This document shows positions 9,950 to 21,472 of a stretch of DNA of 64,000 nt, in pieces. The position numbers and the translations under genes were made by a program. Under the pieces are notes generated by a model. It was not told where the DNA came from. It saw only the letters and a list, made by a program, of their open reading frames with translations, and did no database searches. Source of the DNA: Thelephora terrestris (Eukaryota; Basidiomycota; Agaricomycetes; Thelephorales; Thelephoraceae); contig WIUZ02000018.1 in NCBI GenBank assembly GCA_015956445.1, forward strand, positions 496,001-560,000. Direction: 5' to 3'. Every line of letters begins with the position of its first letter. Within the stretch, counting starts at the first letter, position 1.

Positions 9950-11560
9950 CAGTGTACGGATTTCGTCATAGCGATACTCTACGCTACCAACCCATCGCCT
10001 CAGTTCGTCCTCCAGCCCCGGCGGCACGCTTTCCTGCGGATACCACATGTTCGAAAAGTGCCCCCAGCGCGTGCTGCGACGCTGCAAGTCTTACCATCTC
10101 CGCCTTACATCTGCCATTAGATGAGTACGATGGGTGCAAGATTGTGAGCTCTTCACCGGCGGGGACACAACTGAATCCTCGTCATATACCTCTAAGTGAT
10201 TGAGAGAACGGAGGTACTGCCATAGATCGCAGTGGTAGATGGTTGACTCGTCCAGAGGGCCCACAAGCTTGAAGAGTCGTCTAAATTCTTTCATAACGTG
10301 CAAGTCCTAGAGGGAGAAAAGATCACGGAGGGTGTGAAACATGCGAAAGCGTTTGACGTTGGCCCGTCGTGGGTGATTCCGGATAGTCGCGACGGACTGA
10401 GTGAGGATTTCGTTCTGTTGCGTACTGACGGATGATCACGTTCGAAAAAACCGGAGCGAGGAATATTTCTTCCATGCTGGGGTCATCTCTCTTGTGCATC
10501 ATCGACGTGAATCTGGTGGAAGGACACGAAATGCGAGTGGCGATCTCATATCCAGGCCCTCCATCACTTATGATCTAGTAGAAGGTTTGAACATCGGGGA
10601 GGGTGACAACTCTTTCTCGGAGGACGCCTTCAAATGATGTGCGCGCAGTGATCCTCATACACACCGTTCGCAGGGTCGGTGAGGCTTCCGGGAAATCGGG
10701 TAGCCGCGAAGCGTGGAAGCCCTCCGAAGGTCTTGCCGTGAAATCATATGCGGCGAGGTTTGAGAAAGCGAAGCGGGTGAAGGATGGTGTCAACTTCGAC
10801 CTTGAATGGAAACGTAGCACCCTCAGATTTACTGCCTGGGTGAAGATGATAGGAGGGGGAGCGGTTGTCGTGTCGGAGGTGTCCGGTTTCCTGATTGTAA
10901 GAGCATACAGGAGTGGAGGCGGTCCAGAATTGACTCCTGAAAGCCTTTGAATGTCTGCCCAATCATTGCACACAGAACCGAGACTCCTGATCCTTTCGCT
11001 GTGGGAAGAAAGGAGGGCCATCACACTGATGGTCGATAATGATATCCAGAGCGGACCCCTTCGCACGTTCGAGGAAAGTGGGCACGTAGCCCTCGCATTT
11101 TGAGAGGATTAACTCGGACCATAGTTCGGTACGCTGAAAAAAAAAGCTTTGCGCCAATGACAGCACACAAGTTGGCGTGGGGACGGTCTCTCTGGGATGA
11201 GAGATGGGTGGGGATGAAAAAGAGGATATCCAACGAGATTCGGTTGATATTGATGAGCGAGTTCCTCCATTCGCGAATGGTTGCCAGCGCAATAGAGGTA
11301 TCCTGATCAAGTCGGGAGACATTGTCGAAGGAGAATCTGCAGAGGTATATCGACTCCGGGATCCCGAGAATCTTTCGCAACGACGTAGGATGGAGAATAC
11401 GATGCGCGATTGAGCTCCTGGTTCATAGCAAACTTGAAGACGAGTTGTTGAAGGGACGCCGGGCCCTTCCAAGGATATGTTTGTTTGTTCATGGAAGAGT
11501 TTGGAGAAGTGCTCACTGCTCGCATCCGCTTGACCTGCACGTGGTGAGCTCTCGAGTCGC
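9950..11560 (-). pseudogene. F-box/leucine-rich-type gene, probably decayed
   Basis: Minus-strand segments read like a basidiomycete F-box protein. One contains TIREWRNSLININR near 11270. Another contains TELWSELILSKCEGY followed by LERAKGSALDIIID near 11050-11130, the usual F-box to leucine-rich junction. Weaker repeat-like segments follow towards 10575 and 10091 (WQYLRSLNHLEVYDED). The segments lie in different frames and I could not find a set of introns that keeps the whole open. It is either a pseudogene or has exons I have misread. Such proteins normally recruit substrates to SCF ubiquitin ligases. The first part of this gene is duplicated at 14778-15114. Confidence 0.5.
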
Positions 11561-11629
11561 TTTCTACTAAGTTAGAAATTCTACTACCTACTGCTCTCGA
11601 TTAGTCTCAATTTCACAAGCGTTTTCCAG
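11283..11629. repeat. 0.34-kb segmental duplicate, copy 1
   Basis: This stretch is repeated in direct orientation at 14778-15114 with few differences, from GCCAGCGCAATAGAGG to CACAAGCGTTTTCCAG. It covers the start and promoter of the minus-strand F-box gene. It lies about 85 bp before the start of the RHS-type gene at 11715. Confidence 0.85.
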
Positions 11630-11714
11630 TGACTGTATACTACAGTAAGCAAGAGCGTGATCCCGGGCGTAGCAGCAAGGGTGGCATGGTGACGTCATTG
11701 TGCGTCATGCCGGC

Positions 11715-13959
11715 ATGCCGAGCCCCAACAGTAGCCAAACACAAAAAACACCCAAGGCCGATGTCTATGGAGAACCCCCCATCTTTTTCCTATTCCACCT
11801 CCACAGCATTCGCTTCGTTATGCAGAGCTCTCCTCCCTCTGAGTCCGATGAGCGGTCGGTACTACGACAGCTGGAAGACACAGGTAAGCAGATTGGCGTC
11901 TACCACATAAATTCTAATCGCCTCTTCCAGATGACGAGTGGTCCTGGTCGGCCAGCGACAGGGGAGAGTGGAAAATGGTGACTGATGAGTACCAGCAATT
12001 CTACGAGCACTGGCGCAGTTCCTCCCCTGGCTCTAGCTTTCCCAAAAAGTACCCCTACGAGTTATCTCTCGGGGTGGACAAGGATGGCCGATCCCTCCTC
12101 CATTTTCGAGACGTAGGCGCATCGGAGAGCGGGATTCTCGTCACCAAATCGTACGAAGACATCTATCAGCGCATATTGCGTCTCCGCGAGGAAACCTTCT
12201 TGCACGGAGTAGTGTTGACCGGACAGCCCGGCACAGGCGAGTCCCTGTCACTAGGTCCCCACCCGTGCAACGACTCACCGGCGCATCTGTTATACAGGAA
12301 AAACTACGTTCCTAAAGTTCATGCTCGCGCGGCTGATTTCAAATGGCCAGGTCGTGCTCCTGTTCGACAACGCTCGGGCCCACCTCTTCTACCGCGGCCA
12401 AGTGCATTATCGGGTGATGACGGACGTCATCGATGGTCTTCCTCGGCTAACCCGACCAGGACGGAAATCTCCCATATGGACGTTGGTTGATGCGGATATC
12501 TACCCCTTGGGGCCGCCTGTCGGAGGCAATCGGGATATCTGGCCAATCCATGCGACTTCTCCAAAGCGCGATCGATGGAAAGTATGGAGGAAAATGAACG
12601 ACGCTGCTCTGTGGGGGATGCCTAAGTGGAGTATGGAAGAGTTGATTAGAGGGTATGTCTTTAGCTTGTTCTTCATTTATTCCGTCAATCCCGGCAACAT
12701 CGTTTGATATCGGTTCATCGCTAAATACCTTCGCATTTGCAGTTTGTGTCTTCGCGCCGATTATGGCAGCTTCCGAAGCCTATTGAAGCAGCACCTCCTA
12801 TCCCTTGATGGGCCGACGCCCGCTACCACCGGCAACCGGGCTGTCGACTTTGCGCTGGGAGTCCTCCGGAAGGAGAGGGAGACGAAGGCAGAGAAGGAAA
12901 GTCAGGGTGATATGGGCAACGAACTCGGAGCACATGACGTAGATATGGCCGACGAACCGGGCCAGCCACAGGGTTTGGACAAGGCGGTGGACAATGCCTT
13001 CGAGATTTTGTTGCGCAATGCGACCGAAGAGATTGGCTTCGCCCCCCCGTGACGCATACGGCTTCATCTTCTATCCTAACTCGGGGGAGACGGATCACGT
13101 GAATTCACTCGACTATCAAACCCTAAACTCCATCATGGGGGAGTTCACTGGTAACTATTCCCTCCCCGAATCTTCCAATCGCGTGGTCGCCGTGTACCCT
13201 CGCCCACCGCCACCCATCGGGGTGAACGTCACCGATGATTGGACAATGGAGTTCAAATCCATCCGGATCGAGGCGAAAGCGGGGGAACGGATGCTGGTCA
13301 CAGACGACGCAGAGATCCGACGGATGTGCAACCGCTTCTACAAAATTCCAGCGGCTGCTTCGATGGTGGGGTGGCTCTTCGAGTCACTCATCCACCGCAT
13401 GTTCAACCATGGCTGGAAGTCAGAAGAAGACGCGCCGAAGCCTATTTGCATGAACTCTACCGGCGGTGATTCCCCTGTCTTCTCCTCTGATTCCCCTTCC
13501 AAGTCCTCCTCCCCAAAGCAACAGCCACATACTCTTGCGTCACCATTCACCCGGTCAGGAATGCCATGCTATCGCTTCACCAAGGAGATGAGTTGTGTCA
13601 CACTTGACGAGAACGCATACTACACCCCGGTCAACCCAAATAACCCCCTGTTTGATTCATTCATCATCGATCTTGACCAAAACCCTATTATGATTCACAT
13701 CATCCAGATTACGACCTCCAAAGAGCATGGAGGATCGGCTGAGGGCTACCCTTACATCCGTCAAATCATGGCCCGCGTATCCAAGCTTCTCAAAGAGGCT
13801 CACCGTAAAGACACAGTCAAAGTCGACTACTTCCTAGTCTGCCCCAAGGATGGATCCGAGCATAAGTGGAAGATGCCCGTCGGCTGGAACGAGGGTTTTA
13901 ACTCTAACGACCATCGTGGGGAGGCGTTCTGTATTTATGTTCCCGCTTTTGGAAATTAA
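11715..13959 (+). CDS. RHS/Crinkler-type P-loop ATPase with nuclease-like C-terminal domain
   Basis: The plus-strand gene starts MPSPNSSQTQKTPKAD (a later ATG at 11820 is possible). Introns lie at 11884-11930, 12237-12297 (GC-AG) and 12653-12742. In order: an acidic Ser-rich leader; FYEHWRSSSPGSSFPKKYPY; the family block LHFRDVGASESGILVTKSYE; a Walker A GQPGTGKTT formed across the GC-AG intron; VVLLFDNARAHLFYRG; WTLVDAD; and WGMPKWSMEEL. The C-terminal part has FDSFIIDLDQ followed by HIIQITTSKEH, resembling the PD-(D/E)XK core reported in RHS and Crinkler effectors. The frame looks whole apart from about one break, so it is either a fossil or contains a sequence error. Transposon-derived and effector roles are known for the family; none is shown here. 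Confidence 0.65.
12237..12297 (+). other. GC-AG intron inside the Walker A codons
   Basis: The donor is CACAG|GCGAGT and the acceptor TATACAG|G, with a branch-like GACTCAC about 20 nt before the acceptor. Splicing gives GQPGTGKTTFLKFML, the expected P-loop. Without splicing the lysine would read as glutamate. The length of 61 nt matches other introns in the window. Confidence 0.75.
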
Positions 13960-14441
13960 GCATGTCGCGTCCATGCACTCCCAATTTTGCCGTCCAGCTG
14001 AATCACGGTTGGTATAGGTCTCCGCTAGGGGAACAGTACCTGGCTCATTTCCTTCTTTCTCCTCGTTCTCGTCTACTCGCCCCCTCCCACTGTCTCAGCC
14101 CGCTCCTGTATGTGTACCTTGTTCGCACTTTGGCGTTTCACACATTTTATGCGACATTCTCTCCATGTAAATTTTCCGTGTCTCAGAGATCTCCTGCGGA
14201 TCTTCACCTGCTCGCAATCACATTGTCTCCTTGACTCTCACCCCGCATTGATTCTATGACCATGACCGATTGTTTGGTGCCAGTATGTTATTGTATACGC
14301 CAGGAGACAAATCGTATCGTTGAGACTCCTCAGCGTAAACGAAATTCTGAGGAATGATAGGTATCGATGTTATGAACTCATGCACTTTCCCGCCTAGGTG
14401 TAAGGTCGCCCACCCTTCTTCCCACCTCCTCCATTCTCACT
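13960..14441. other. intergenic, nothing recognised
   Basis: There is no supported gene. It is AT-richer, pyrimidine-rich sequence after the RHS-type gene, with only short incidental ORFs. Confidence 0.5.
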
Positions 14442-14777
14442 ATGCCAGGCGTATTCACTCACCAGTTTGACAACTAGCCCTCCAGTTGCTAGATAACTAT
14501 CAACACCTGCCTTTTCATCGACGGGCAATGGGTCGACAGTTCAGGGGGATTAACCATCGAGTACGCCACCCTGCACCCACGACAACCGTTTCCCTCACCA
14601 GATCATCCCCTCTGCTTACTATAGTGTCCTGAACCCAACCAACGACGAACTACTGGCCAAGGTCTCCGAAGTTACCCGCCGAAGACGTCGATCTTGCCGT
14701 CGCCCGCAGCTCAGAGGGCATTCGACACCACCCGGGGTCACAACACCCGCCGTCGAGGCTTTGGATAACGGTCTAGT
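14442..14777 (+). pseudogene. aldehyde dehydrogenase 5' fragment
   Basis: The fragment starts MPGVFTHQFD, typical of the N-terminus of fungal aldehyde dehydrogenases. It continues in shifting frames with FIDGQWVDSSGGLTIE, NPTNDELLAKVSE and AFDTTRGHNT. These match the NAD-binding domain start (VVNPTTGK..I..V..., AFDTTWG). Only about the first 75 residues remain, with stops and several frame shifts. The fragment ends exactly where the duplicated segment 14778-15114 begins, so that duplication or a linked rearrangement probably truncated the gene. Not functional. Confidence 0.6.
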
Positions 14778-15114
14778 GCCAGCGCAATAGAGGTATCCTG
14801 ATCAAGTCGGGAGACATTGTCGAAGGAGAATCTGCAGAGGTATATCGATCCCGGGATGCCGAGAATGTTTCGCAACGACGTGGGATGGAGAATACGATGC
14901 GCGCTTGAGCTCCTGGTTCATAGCAAACTTGAAGACGAGTTGTTGAAGGGATGGGCCCTTCCAGGGATATGTTTGTTTGTTCCTGGAAGAGTTTGGAGAT
15001 GTGGTCGCATCCGGTTGGCCCGCACGTGGTGAGCTCTCGAGTCGCTTTCTACACTACTTAGAATTTCTACTGCTCTCGATTAGTCTCAATTATTATTTCA
15101 CAAGCGTTTTCCAG
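14778..15114. repeat. 0.34-kb segmental duplicate, copy 2
   Basis: This is the direct-orientation copy of 11283-11629. It abuts the aldehyde dehydrogenase stump on the left. It ends 100 bp before the start codon of the intact F-box gene at 15215, so it may supply that gene's promoter. Confidence 0.85.
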
Positions 15115-15214
15115 AGGGATTGCCACGGTCACGAGACTCATCACGTGTGGTGCCGTTGTGCATGTCGGACCGAGGGGCAGGTTCAACTTGGAGTTGACTC
15201 CTCTCTCTCCCCTC

Positions 15215-16511
15215 ATGGCGAAAACAAGGGCGAAGAGGAAACGCGACGCAGATGAAATCACCATGTAGGTTATGATTCACCTCGCGTCGTATCCTCGTGT
15301 ATACTCAAATACTCCGTTACGTAGGTCCAACGCGGGGTCACGTTGGCTCATTTTACCTCCAGAGATACTCCGGATGATCCTTCAGTACCTCGCGACCGAC
15401 AAGGAAACCCTACGCGCTTGCTCCCAAACAGCCCAAGAGTTCCGTCACGTCGCCCTGTCTTTTTTTGGTCGTCATCTCTCAGTCAACGATGCCAATCGTG
15501 TCAAGGAATGTGCCCAGCTGATCACAAGAGGGGCATTCCAACACGTCCGATCTCTTGACCTCGGCGTCGTTAAGAAGTCAGCGACCTTGGAAGAGAACTG
15601 GAAGCACTACATCGTCATTCTCGGTTCATTCGCCCGGTTCCGCACTTTAGGCCGCCTCTGGCTTTCGGAAGTGCCCTTCACCTTCCTCCAGAAGAACAAT
15701 CTGAGAGAAACAATCACTTTGTTGGGTTCCGCAGTCACCGAACTTGGGTTATATGGATGCCACTTTTCTTCTTACGAAGAGATGATATCATTCATCCGCA
15801 CTTTCCCTCTCTGCAATTTCCTATTCATCAGGGATTGCGTCACAGGAGGGGAAGCAATTGGAGGAAATGCGCTCGCCGGCCTTCCTGAGCACAAACTGGT
15901 CGTCCAAGATCTCCAGCTCTCGGCCTCTTCGTCAAGAAACTTGTTGATAGATGTTTCCAACTTAATCAAGGACGCCGATTTGGATATAGGATCGCTCACT
16001 TCTTTGGTGTGCGACGTAGGGACCTCCGAAAGAACCCAGTGCGTGGCAGCAGCCGTCTCAACATCTCCAGTGAAACATTTCCAATTGGCGTGCTCCGAAC
16101 CTGGGGGTTTTCAAGGTAACTATTCGCCATATAACTTCCGAAGATGGTGGCTCTAACGCTACACCCCAAGTGTTTGTCAATCATTTGTCAAAGTGGAGCT
16201 TAAAGACGCTGACAATTGGACCGCAATTCCGGGAGACGAACACTGTATTTTGGGTAGAAGCGTTCAAAGGCCTCCCTCCGCTCCCATTGGTGAACAACGT
16301 CACCGTTGTATATCACTACCCGAAGTATGGGGATTTTAACATCGATTTTTGGGAGTATCTGGAACGGATCCTTTCCCGGCGGGATCTGTTTCCAGCGCTC
16401 AAATCGATGCATGTCCGGTGTAGCTTTGGATCACACAGACTTGAACGCATGTTGCGGTGGCAACTAGATCGTTCTCTCCGATCAATCAAAACGAGGGGAA
16501 TTGTGCGTTGA
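15215..16511 (+). CDS. F-box protein, three exons
   Basis: The exons are 15215-15264, 15325-16115 and 16171-16511 (introns of 60 and 55 nt, GT-AG, in phase), giving 393 residues. Exon 1 encodes a basic leader, MAKTRAKRKRDADEITM. The F-box follows at about residues 25-65: WLILPPEILRMILQYLATDK, then LRACSQTAQEFRHVALSFF, the usual LPPEILR...L...C...W/F..A pattern. The rest is leucine-rich (VRSLDLGVV, FRTLGRLWLSEV, VTELGLYGCHFSSYEEM), like the repeat regions of basidiomycete F-box proteins. It probably acts as a substrate adaptor of an SCF ubiquitin ligase; the substrate is unknown. The short first exon fixes the start: the ATG at 15272 would begin inside the intron. Confidence 0.8.
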
Positions 16512-17750
16512 AAGTTATTTGTGCTCGGGTGAGATGGGGAACTGACTACTCCGCGCACAACAGACCGTTGCTAGACAGGCAATCTAGAATGTCAGATATA
16601 ATGGCACATCTTGCGGGGCTGACGTATGAAATATGCAATAGATGTGGGCTTGCGGTTCTGTCATCTCTTAGATCGGAGTGTTCAGTCAGTAAAGTCTCGC
16701 GAACGGTGGTGCACACTCTAGAGGAGAAGCGCTTTCGAGCATCGCAATTGACATCTTGGGCCAAAACGCACCCGACGATCCATGATGGCTCGTGTGGTGA
16801 ATTATTACCATCCCCCCCAACCGCGTAACAGTTGGCTGAGAAAACGTTCACTGCTGAGGCATCGCCCAGACTGAAGACAACTGCTTTTGTCCGCTCGTTA
16901 AGATCGTTGGATTGAAAACAACGTGAGATTGTGGAAAAGATGAAACGTCCGTGGGGGATGGTTAACCGAAGGAGAGGTGACCTGGGCTGGCCCTTGTGGG
17001 CCTTCGGTGAGGTTCCCCATCTCTGAGAAACCTACGCCATCAAACAGACTCTCAGACGGGCATATCGATACTAGAGTGCACCGCAGAGTCCGTCAAGGAC
17101 CCTAACCGTTCCACGAGATTTGGTGCTCATACCACAGAAAAAGGAACGCAATCGGTTACGTGGGAAATCGTATCTATGACCTCACAACTCACGGAAATTA
17201 AAAAGAATCGCCTTGTGTGAAGTCTTGGAGTTCGGGCACCAGCATCTTACGACTGAAAGCTGCCAATGGTATAAGCATCCGTGCGGCAATCGAGTCTCTG
17301 GCGCGAGTGGGGAACGAAGGAAGTGGAAGTAGGTTGATTCGGGGATCCATGATGCGCGACCGTCGAGGAAGGGGTTACTCCAGGGAGGAATCAACGAGAA
17401 GCGTTGCGAACAACGGAGAAAGGCTACAAGGGTGTGGGTCCCCAAAGCTCGTGGACCCAAAACCGGGAGTGGAAGGGAAGAGAGTTCATGAATCCAAGGG
17501 TAGTAGGTACAAACATCACATGCAGACCCAGATCACTGCACACGCCCTACCAATGGGATGTCCCTTGTAAGATGAGGCCCAGGATTGGAACCGATCCGAA
17601 CGCAGAAGCTTCTACTGGCCAACTTCAACATTACACCGGGACGGCGTCAAACCCACCACTCCCAGAAAATCCCAACCTGGCAGTAGCCTCGATGGCATTC
17701 GGTGTGTCAACCTGAGTAGCCTAGTAGAATTCATCGGTCGACGTGGCAAG
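16512..17750. other. intergenic, nothing recognised
   Basis: The 1.2 kb between the F-box gene and VPS28 holds only short ORFs on both strands, without domain-like patterns. None can be supported as a gene. Confidence 0.5.
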
Positions 17751-18627
17751 TCATTGTCCCTGACCACTGCTCAAGCTCCTGAAGAATTCCGCATACGCAT
17801 GGTCAACATCGAACAGGAGCTGTATGTTGAGCGTACACAACATAATTGGTCATGGGAACCATGAGAGAAACGAAGGGACGTGCCTGACGCGATTGTTCCT
17901 CAGTGATCTCTTCGGATGCCTTCATCCCGTTCAACGTTATCAGCCTAAATGAGAGAAACAGCCATTCAGAACTCCACCAAGAAGTCGAGTTATCTGTTCT
18001 CGGCCTACCAGCCAATCATCTTGCTCCTCCCCTCCCAGTCCTTGCTCCCCTTAAACCGCGCATATCCCGTGACCAACTCCTGCAGGATCGGGTGTAACTG
18101 ATCCTTTGCTCGCAAACGCAGTTTGAGCGCGTCCATGAACGTGATGAAGCTTTGCGTGGTCTCCGCGACCCATTTCCCTGTCTCGGGACCGGCTTCGCTC
18201 GAGTGTTCGACCGTAGCGGGGACGCCCACTTTGATTCTGTGCTGTGCGGCAGGGAGATCCATCTGGGGAAAGTGAGAATGTAATGGCGAGGCGGTTTTAG
18301 ACGATCACTTACTCGATATTGAGACATGAACTGTTCGATGGAAGGCACGTCCTCTTCGACCAGTTTGGACATCGTCTTGTACTGGGAGAGCAGTCTCGTG
18401 CATGCCGGTGAGTATCTACCCACCAAGATATGATATCCCATAAATAGTAGACAGAAAGAAGAAGTCACTCACTCTGCGGCAGTCACGGCATCCCTCACGT
18501 ACGCTCTCTCGAGGTAATCTAACCCGACGATGATCCCATACAGCGTAGCTCTCGTCTCGAACTTCTCCCTTTCGGCGTTTGTCGTATACAACCGAACCTC
18601 TTCATCCATGTTGAGAGCCATCCCCAT
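17751..18627 (-). CDS. VPS28: VPS28, ESCRT-I subunit
   Basis: The exons (minus) are 18627-18473, 18415-18313, 18262-18009, 17944-17884 and 17819-17751, all in phase, giving 213 residues, the usual VPS28 size. The N-terminal coiled-coil domain reads DEEVRLYTTNAEREKFETRA, GLDYLERAYVRDAVT and YSPACTRLLSQYK, then VEEDVPSIEQFMSQY. The C-terminal four-helix domain, which binds ESCRT-II/Vps20, reads ETTQSFITFMDALKLRLRAK, QLHPILQELVTGYARF and LLFDVDHAYAEFFRSL. ESCRT-I sorts ubiquitinated cargo at endosomes. The last intron (17820-17883) has a GC donor (CAG|GCACGT); only this reading joins SRQ to LLFD. The gene is divergent from the NOP8-like gene, 155 bp apart. Upstream ATGs exist, but 18627 (MGMALNMDEEV) fits best. 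Confidence 0.92.
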
Positions 18628-18782
18628 CGTTCCAAGGTTGAGATGATAAACTGCGGAGGTGGTGAGCGTCTGAGGGCATGATCAATTCGCCGCTTTCACT
18701 GGGTCAGGCCCGGTCCGGATGCGGGCGGTCACCCGATCTCGATCATCCCCCGTGCTTTGAAAAATTCATGTGAAGTCAAGAA
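18628..18782. promoter_or_regulatory. shared divergent promoter, VPS28 / NOP8-like
   Basis: Only 155 bp separate the two start codons, so both genes must be driven from this interval or from sequence overlapping their 5' ends. No clear TATA box is visible, which fits housekeeping expression. Confidence 0.5.
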
Positions 18783-20600
18783 ATGGAATCTGACCCCAAC
18801 ACCGTTGTAAGGAAGCGACTCCACATCGCAGGTCTCACCCCATCTGTCTCCGCATCGGATTTGTCTCAACGACTGGGAACCTTTGGAAAAGTCATCACCG
18901 TCGATGGTGTTGGTGCGTTGGATGGTCTTGGTCAGCCACGGCCGTTCGCGTATGTTACAATCGAAGCGAAGACGTCCCAACTTGCCAGATGTACGTATCT
19001 GCTGTTCGTACAGCCTCTGAGGTGAACTGAGGATTACAGGTATGAATCTCCTAAGTGGGACGACGTGGAAAGGGGCGAAACTTCGAATTGGCGAAGCCAA
19101 ACCGGATTTTCGCGAACGGTACGATACTTCACATCTACGCGGACCTTTACTGACCAACACTTCTATTCCACCCATAGTATCAAACGAGAGAACGAGGCAC
19201 CTCCAGACGACCGGAAGACCAAAAGGCGTCGCCTGGGACGGGACATCCATGGCGTCCATGCTTCAGATATGACCCTCGTCACTCCCGAAAACGCCTCTTC
19301 ACGACCTGGTTGGCGCGTTACGCCCACTGGTCGGATCGTTCATCCCATACGGATGCGACCAGAGAAACCGCTTCCACCCACGTCTGCCGCGACCTCCAAT
19401 ATGACCGGAAAAAACGTCGAGAGGAAAAAACGGAAGCTGGAGAAGGCTAAGCTCGTCAGGGCGAGGCGGAGAACCATCGATCCTACGAAATGGGATTCGC
19501 AACATTTGAAGGGTGCTTTTCTGGACTCCGTCATCGTCGCCGATGACGACGGTGATCTGCCCATGACCACACTTTCACAGCCGCATCCACCGGGTGACCA
19601 GGAAGAATCTGATTCCTCCTCTGGGGAAGAGGAGCACGAGGAGAAGGATGAATCTGACACTTCCGAATGCGAATCTAACACTGGAGAGCTTCCAACCATC
19701 CCCACAGCTGCTCACGGACCCACTTCTACCGCTCCCATGGAACGCGATACAATCGCCACAGACCACGACTTCAACCAAGAGAAACTTCGTGCTTTTTCCC
19801 TTTTAGACTCGATGTTTGGTGGCCTGGAAGGGAATCAAGAGTGGGGCGGAAAGGAGGGATTGGATTCGGATGTCGAAATCCCAGAACTGTCACCTGTGCA
19901 GGCATCTCTTTCACCCATACAATCCCCTCCTCAAGGAACGTCGAAGGGACATGAGCCTCTCAGACCGGTGGTCGAGGAGGCGCAGGAGGACTCAGATGAT
20001 GATGAAACCTCTGCGAATTCACATGCACCTTCGCCAGAGCGTGTTCCCACATCTGTGACCACCCAGAATGCGGCCACAAAGGCGAAACTGAAGGACTTAT
20101 TTGCCCCTCAGGAAGAGCAAGGTGCGCTTCCACTTGCAAACCACCTTTCACTGTTCTGATGTTGTCCTGCAGTTTTCTCCCTCCTGAACCAACTTGACCT
20201 TGACCTGGAACTCGAGGATGAAGAACCGTTTCCAACCGCCCTGCTTCCCCCGCCCGCACCCGTTGCCACCCAGCCACAGACGGTTACCGCGAGTTCATCA
20301 ACACGAGTATCACTTCCACGCTCTCAAATCACACTCGATGCGACTCAGCCCTTGTTCTTCCCGCTCTCTAATGAGGAAAGAGAGAAGAAACATCGGAACG
20401 CGAAGCTCAAGGATATCGTGGACGTATTCAAAGAGAAAGGTTTGGACCCTCAATCGACGGGATTTTATCGGACGGAGAGCGATGAGGCGATCGTGAAAAG
20501 GTGGGAGGAAGTCAAAGGCGATTTGACACGAGATTGGAAGAGAAGGCACAGAGAAGCTGTGAAGAGTCGGAAAAGAAGGGGTGGTGTGGACGGTGACTAA
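18783..20600 (+). CDS. NOP8-like nucleolar RNA-binding protein
   Basis: The exons are 18783-18990, 19040-19118, 19178-20121 and 20173-20600, in phase, giving 552 residues. An N-terminal RRM covers about residues 10-90: KRLHIAGLTPSVSASDL (RNP2-like), PFAYVTIEAK (RNP1-like) and WKGAKLRIGEAKPDF. Basic segments follow (RKTKRRRLGRD; VERKKRKLEKAKLV) and then TRMxP-like VTPTGRIVHPIRMRP. A long acidic Ser/Glu-rich middle comes next, then FSLLNQLDLDLELEDEEPF. The C-terminus is charged (LFFPLSNEEREKKHRNAKL, GFYRTESDEAIVKRWEEVKG). This order matches fungal Nop8/NOL8 proteins of 60S ribosome assembly. The symbol is left blank because the assignment rests on architecture and remembered motifs. Confidence 0.72.
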
Positions 20601-20758
20601 GTTCAGGCTTCGCGGGCGATACTCTGAGAACTAGTGGCCTGAGAGAGAGAAATGAAAGAGGGTCCTATTATGTCAATGATAAAGCAAGGGACGATGGGGA
20701 ATGTATGTGTAAGATGTGATATTTCATCCAGTTCCCAGAATTGGAGACTGTACGGACA

Positions 20759-21354
20759 TCATGGCAAGACAGCAGCCGCCCCAGACCCCTTCCTCGTCTG
20801 CGACGGTGGTGGTGGGCTGCGAGCGTTTGGCGGGCCATCGACAATGGGAAGATGTGCAGCCTTCCTGTCCGCTTTCCACCTGTCCCAAGCCTGTGTTCCG
20901 GCAGCGTCCATGACATTCGTGAATATGGCCGAGGACCATTTATTATCCATTGTGAAAGACTTTTTCGAACCGTCCTCTGAAAAAATCGTTGAGCATCCAA
21001 CAGTAACGAGAATGTAAGGGAGGTGACACACCGAACTCCATTACCAGACTGGACTGCCAAGTGTCCGCTTCGGTTTTGGGGAATTTGTCGACCTCAATTG
21101 CTATTGTTGGGTTGACATACCGAATCCTGGGTAACTCTTCCTTCACAAAATGCCTGTAATTTCCGACCAATGGGTCACACAACACGTCGAGCTGAGCATA
21201 CAGAGGAGCCACACCTTGCACCAAAATGATCGTTCCGTACTGCGTATGTGAGCTTGAGCTTCTTAAGCGAGGATCTCAGAACTGGCTTAGGATCAGATTG
21301 TAGTTTTTGGAGGATTTGAGAGAGTCGAGAGGGACCAATAGCCGGCTTGGGCAT
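20759..21354 (-). CDS. mitochondrial ribosomal protein of the L51/S25/CI-B8 fold (MRP49/mL61-like)
   Basis: The exons (minus) are 21354-21215, 21153-21032 and 20976-20759, in phase, giving 159 residues. It begins MPKPAIGPSRLSQILQKLQ, then LKKLKLTYAVRNDHFGARHF, KEELPRIRYVNPTIAIEV and TWQSSLVMEFEDGS. The pattern of a beta strand, GARHFxKxxLPxIxxxNP, and V is that of the thioredoxin-like L51/S25/CI-B8 domain. That domain is found in mitoribosomal proteins and a complex I subunit. The length and C-terminal extension fit the yeast MRP49 (mL61) group better than NDUFA2, but this is a judgement. It lies tail-to-tail with the NOP8-like gene (158 bp) and head-to-head with SWC2 (118 bp). Confidence 0.75.
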
Positions 21355-21472
21355 CGTTTTGGGCTGTCGGAGTTGGGAGAAGGGGTTTGTGGTAAGAACT
21401 TCAACGCGATGATCGATCGCGTTCACACCCTGACTCTCCGTGAACACGTCTCAGCCGTAAATCACCGCCGGC

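Noticed and set aside
12231-12260. A Walker A lysine-to-glutamate change (GQPGTGES) in the RHS-type gene
   Set aside because: A GC-AG intron beginning directly after GGCACAG restores the expected GQPGTGKTT, so the odd reading is unspliced intron.
16546-17460. Minus-strand ORFs of about 90-100 residues between the F-box gene and VPS28
   Set aside because: No recognisable motif and no supporting splice pattern. They are likely random open frames.
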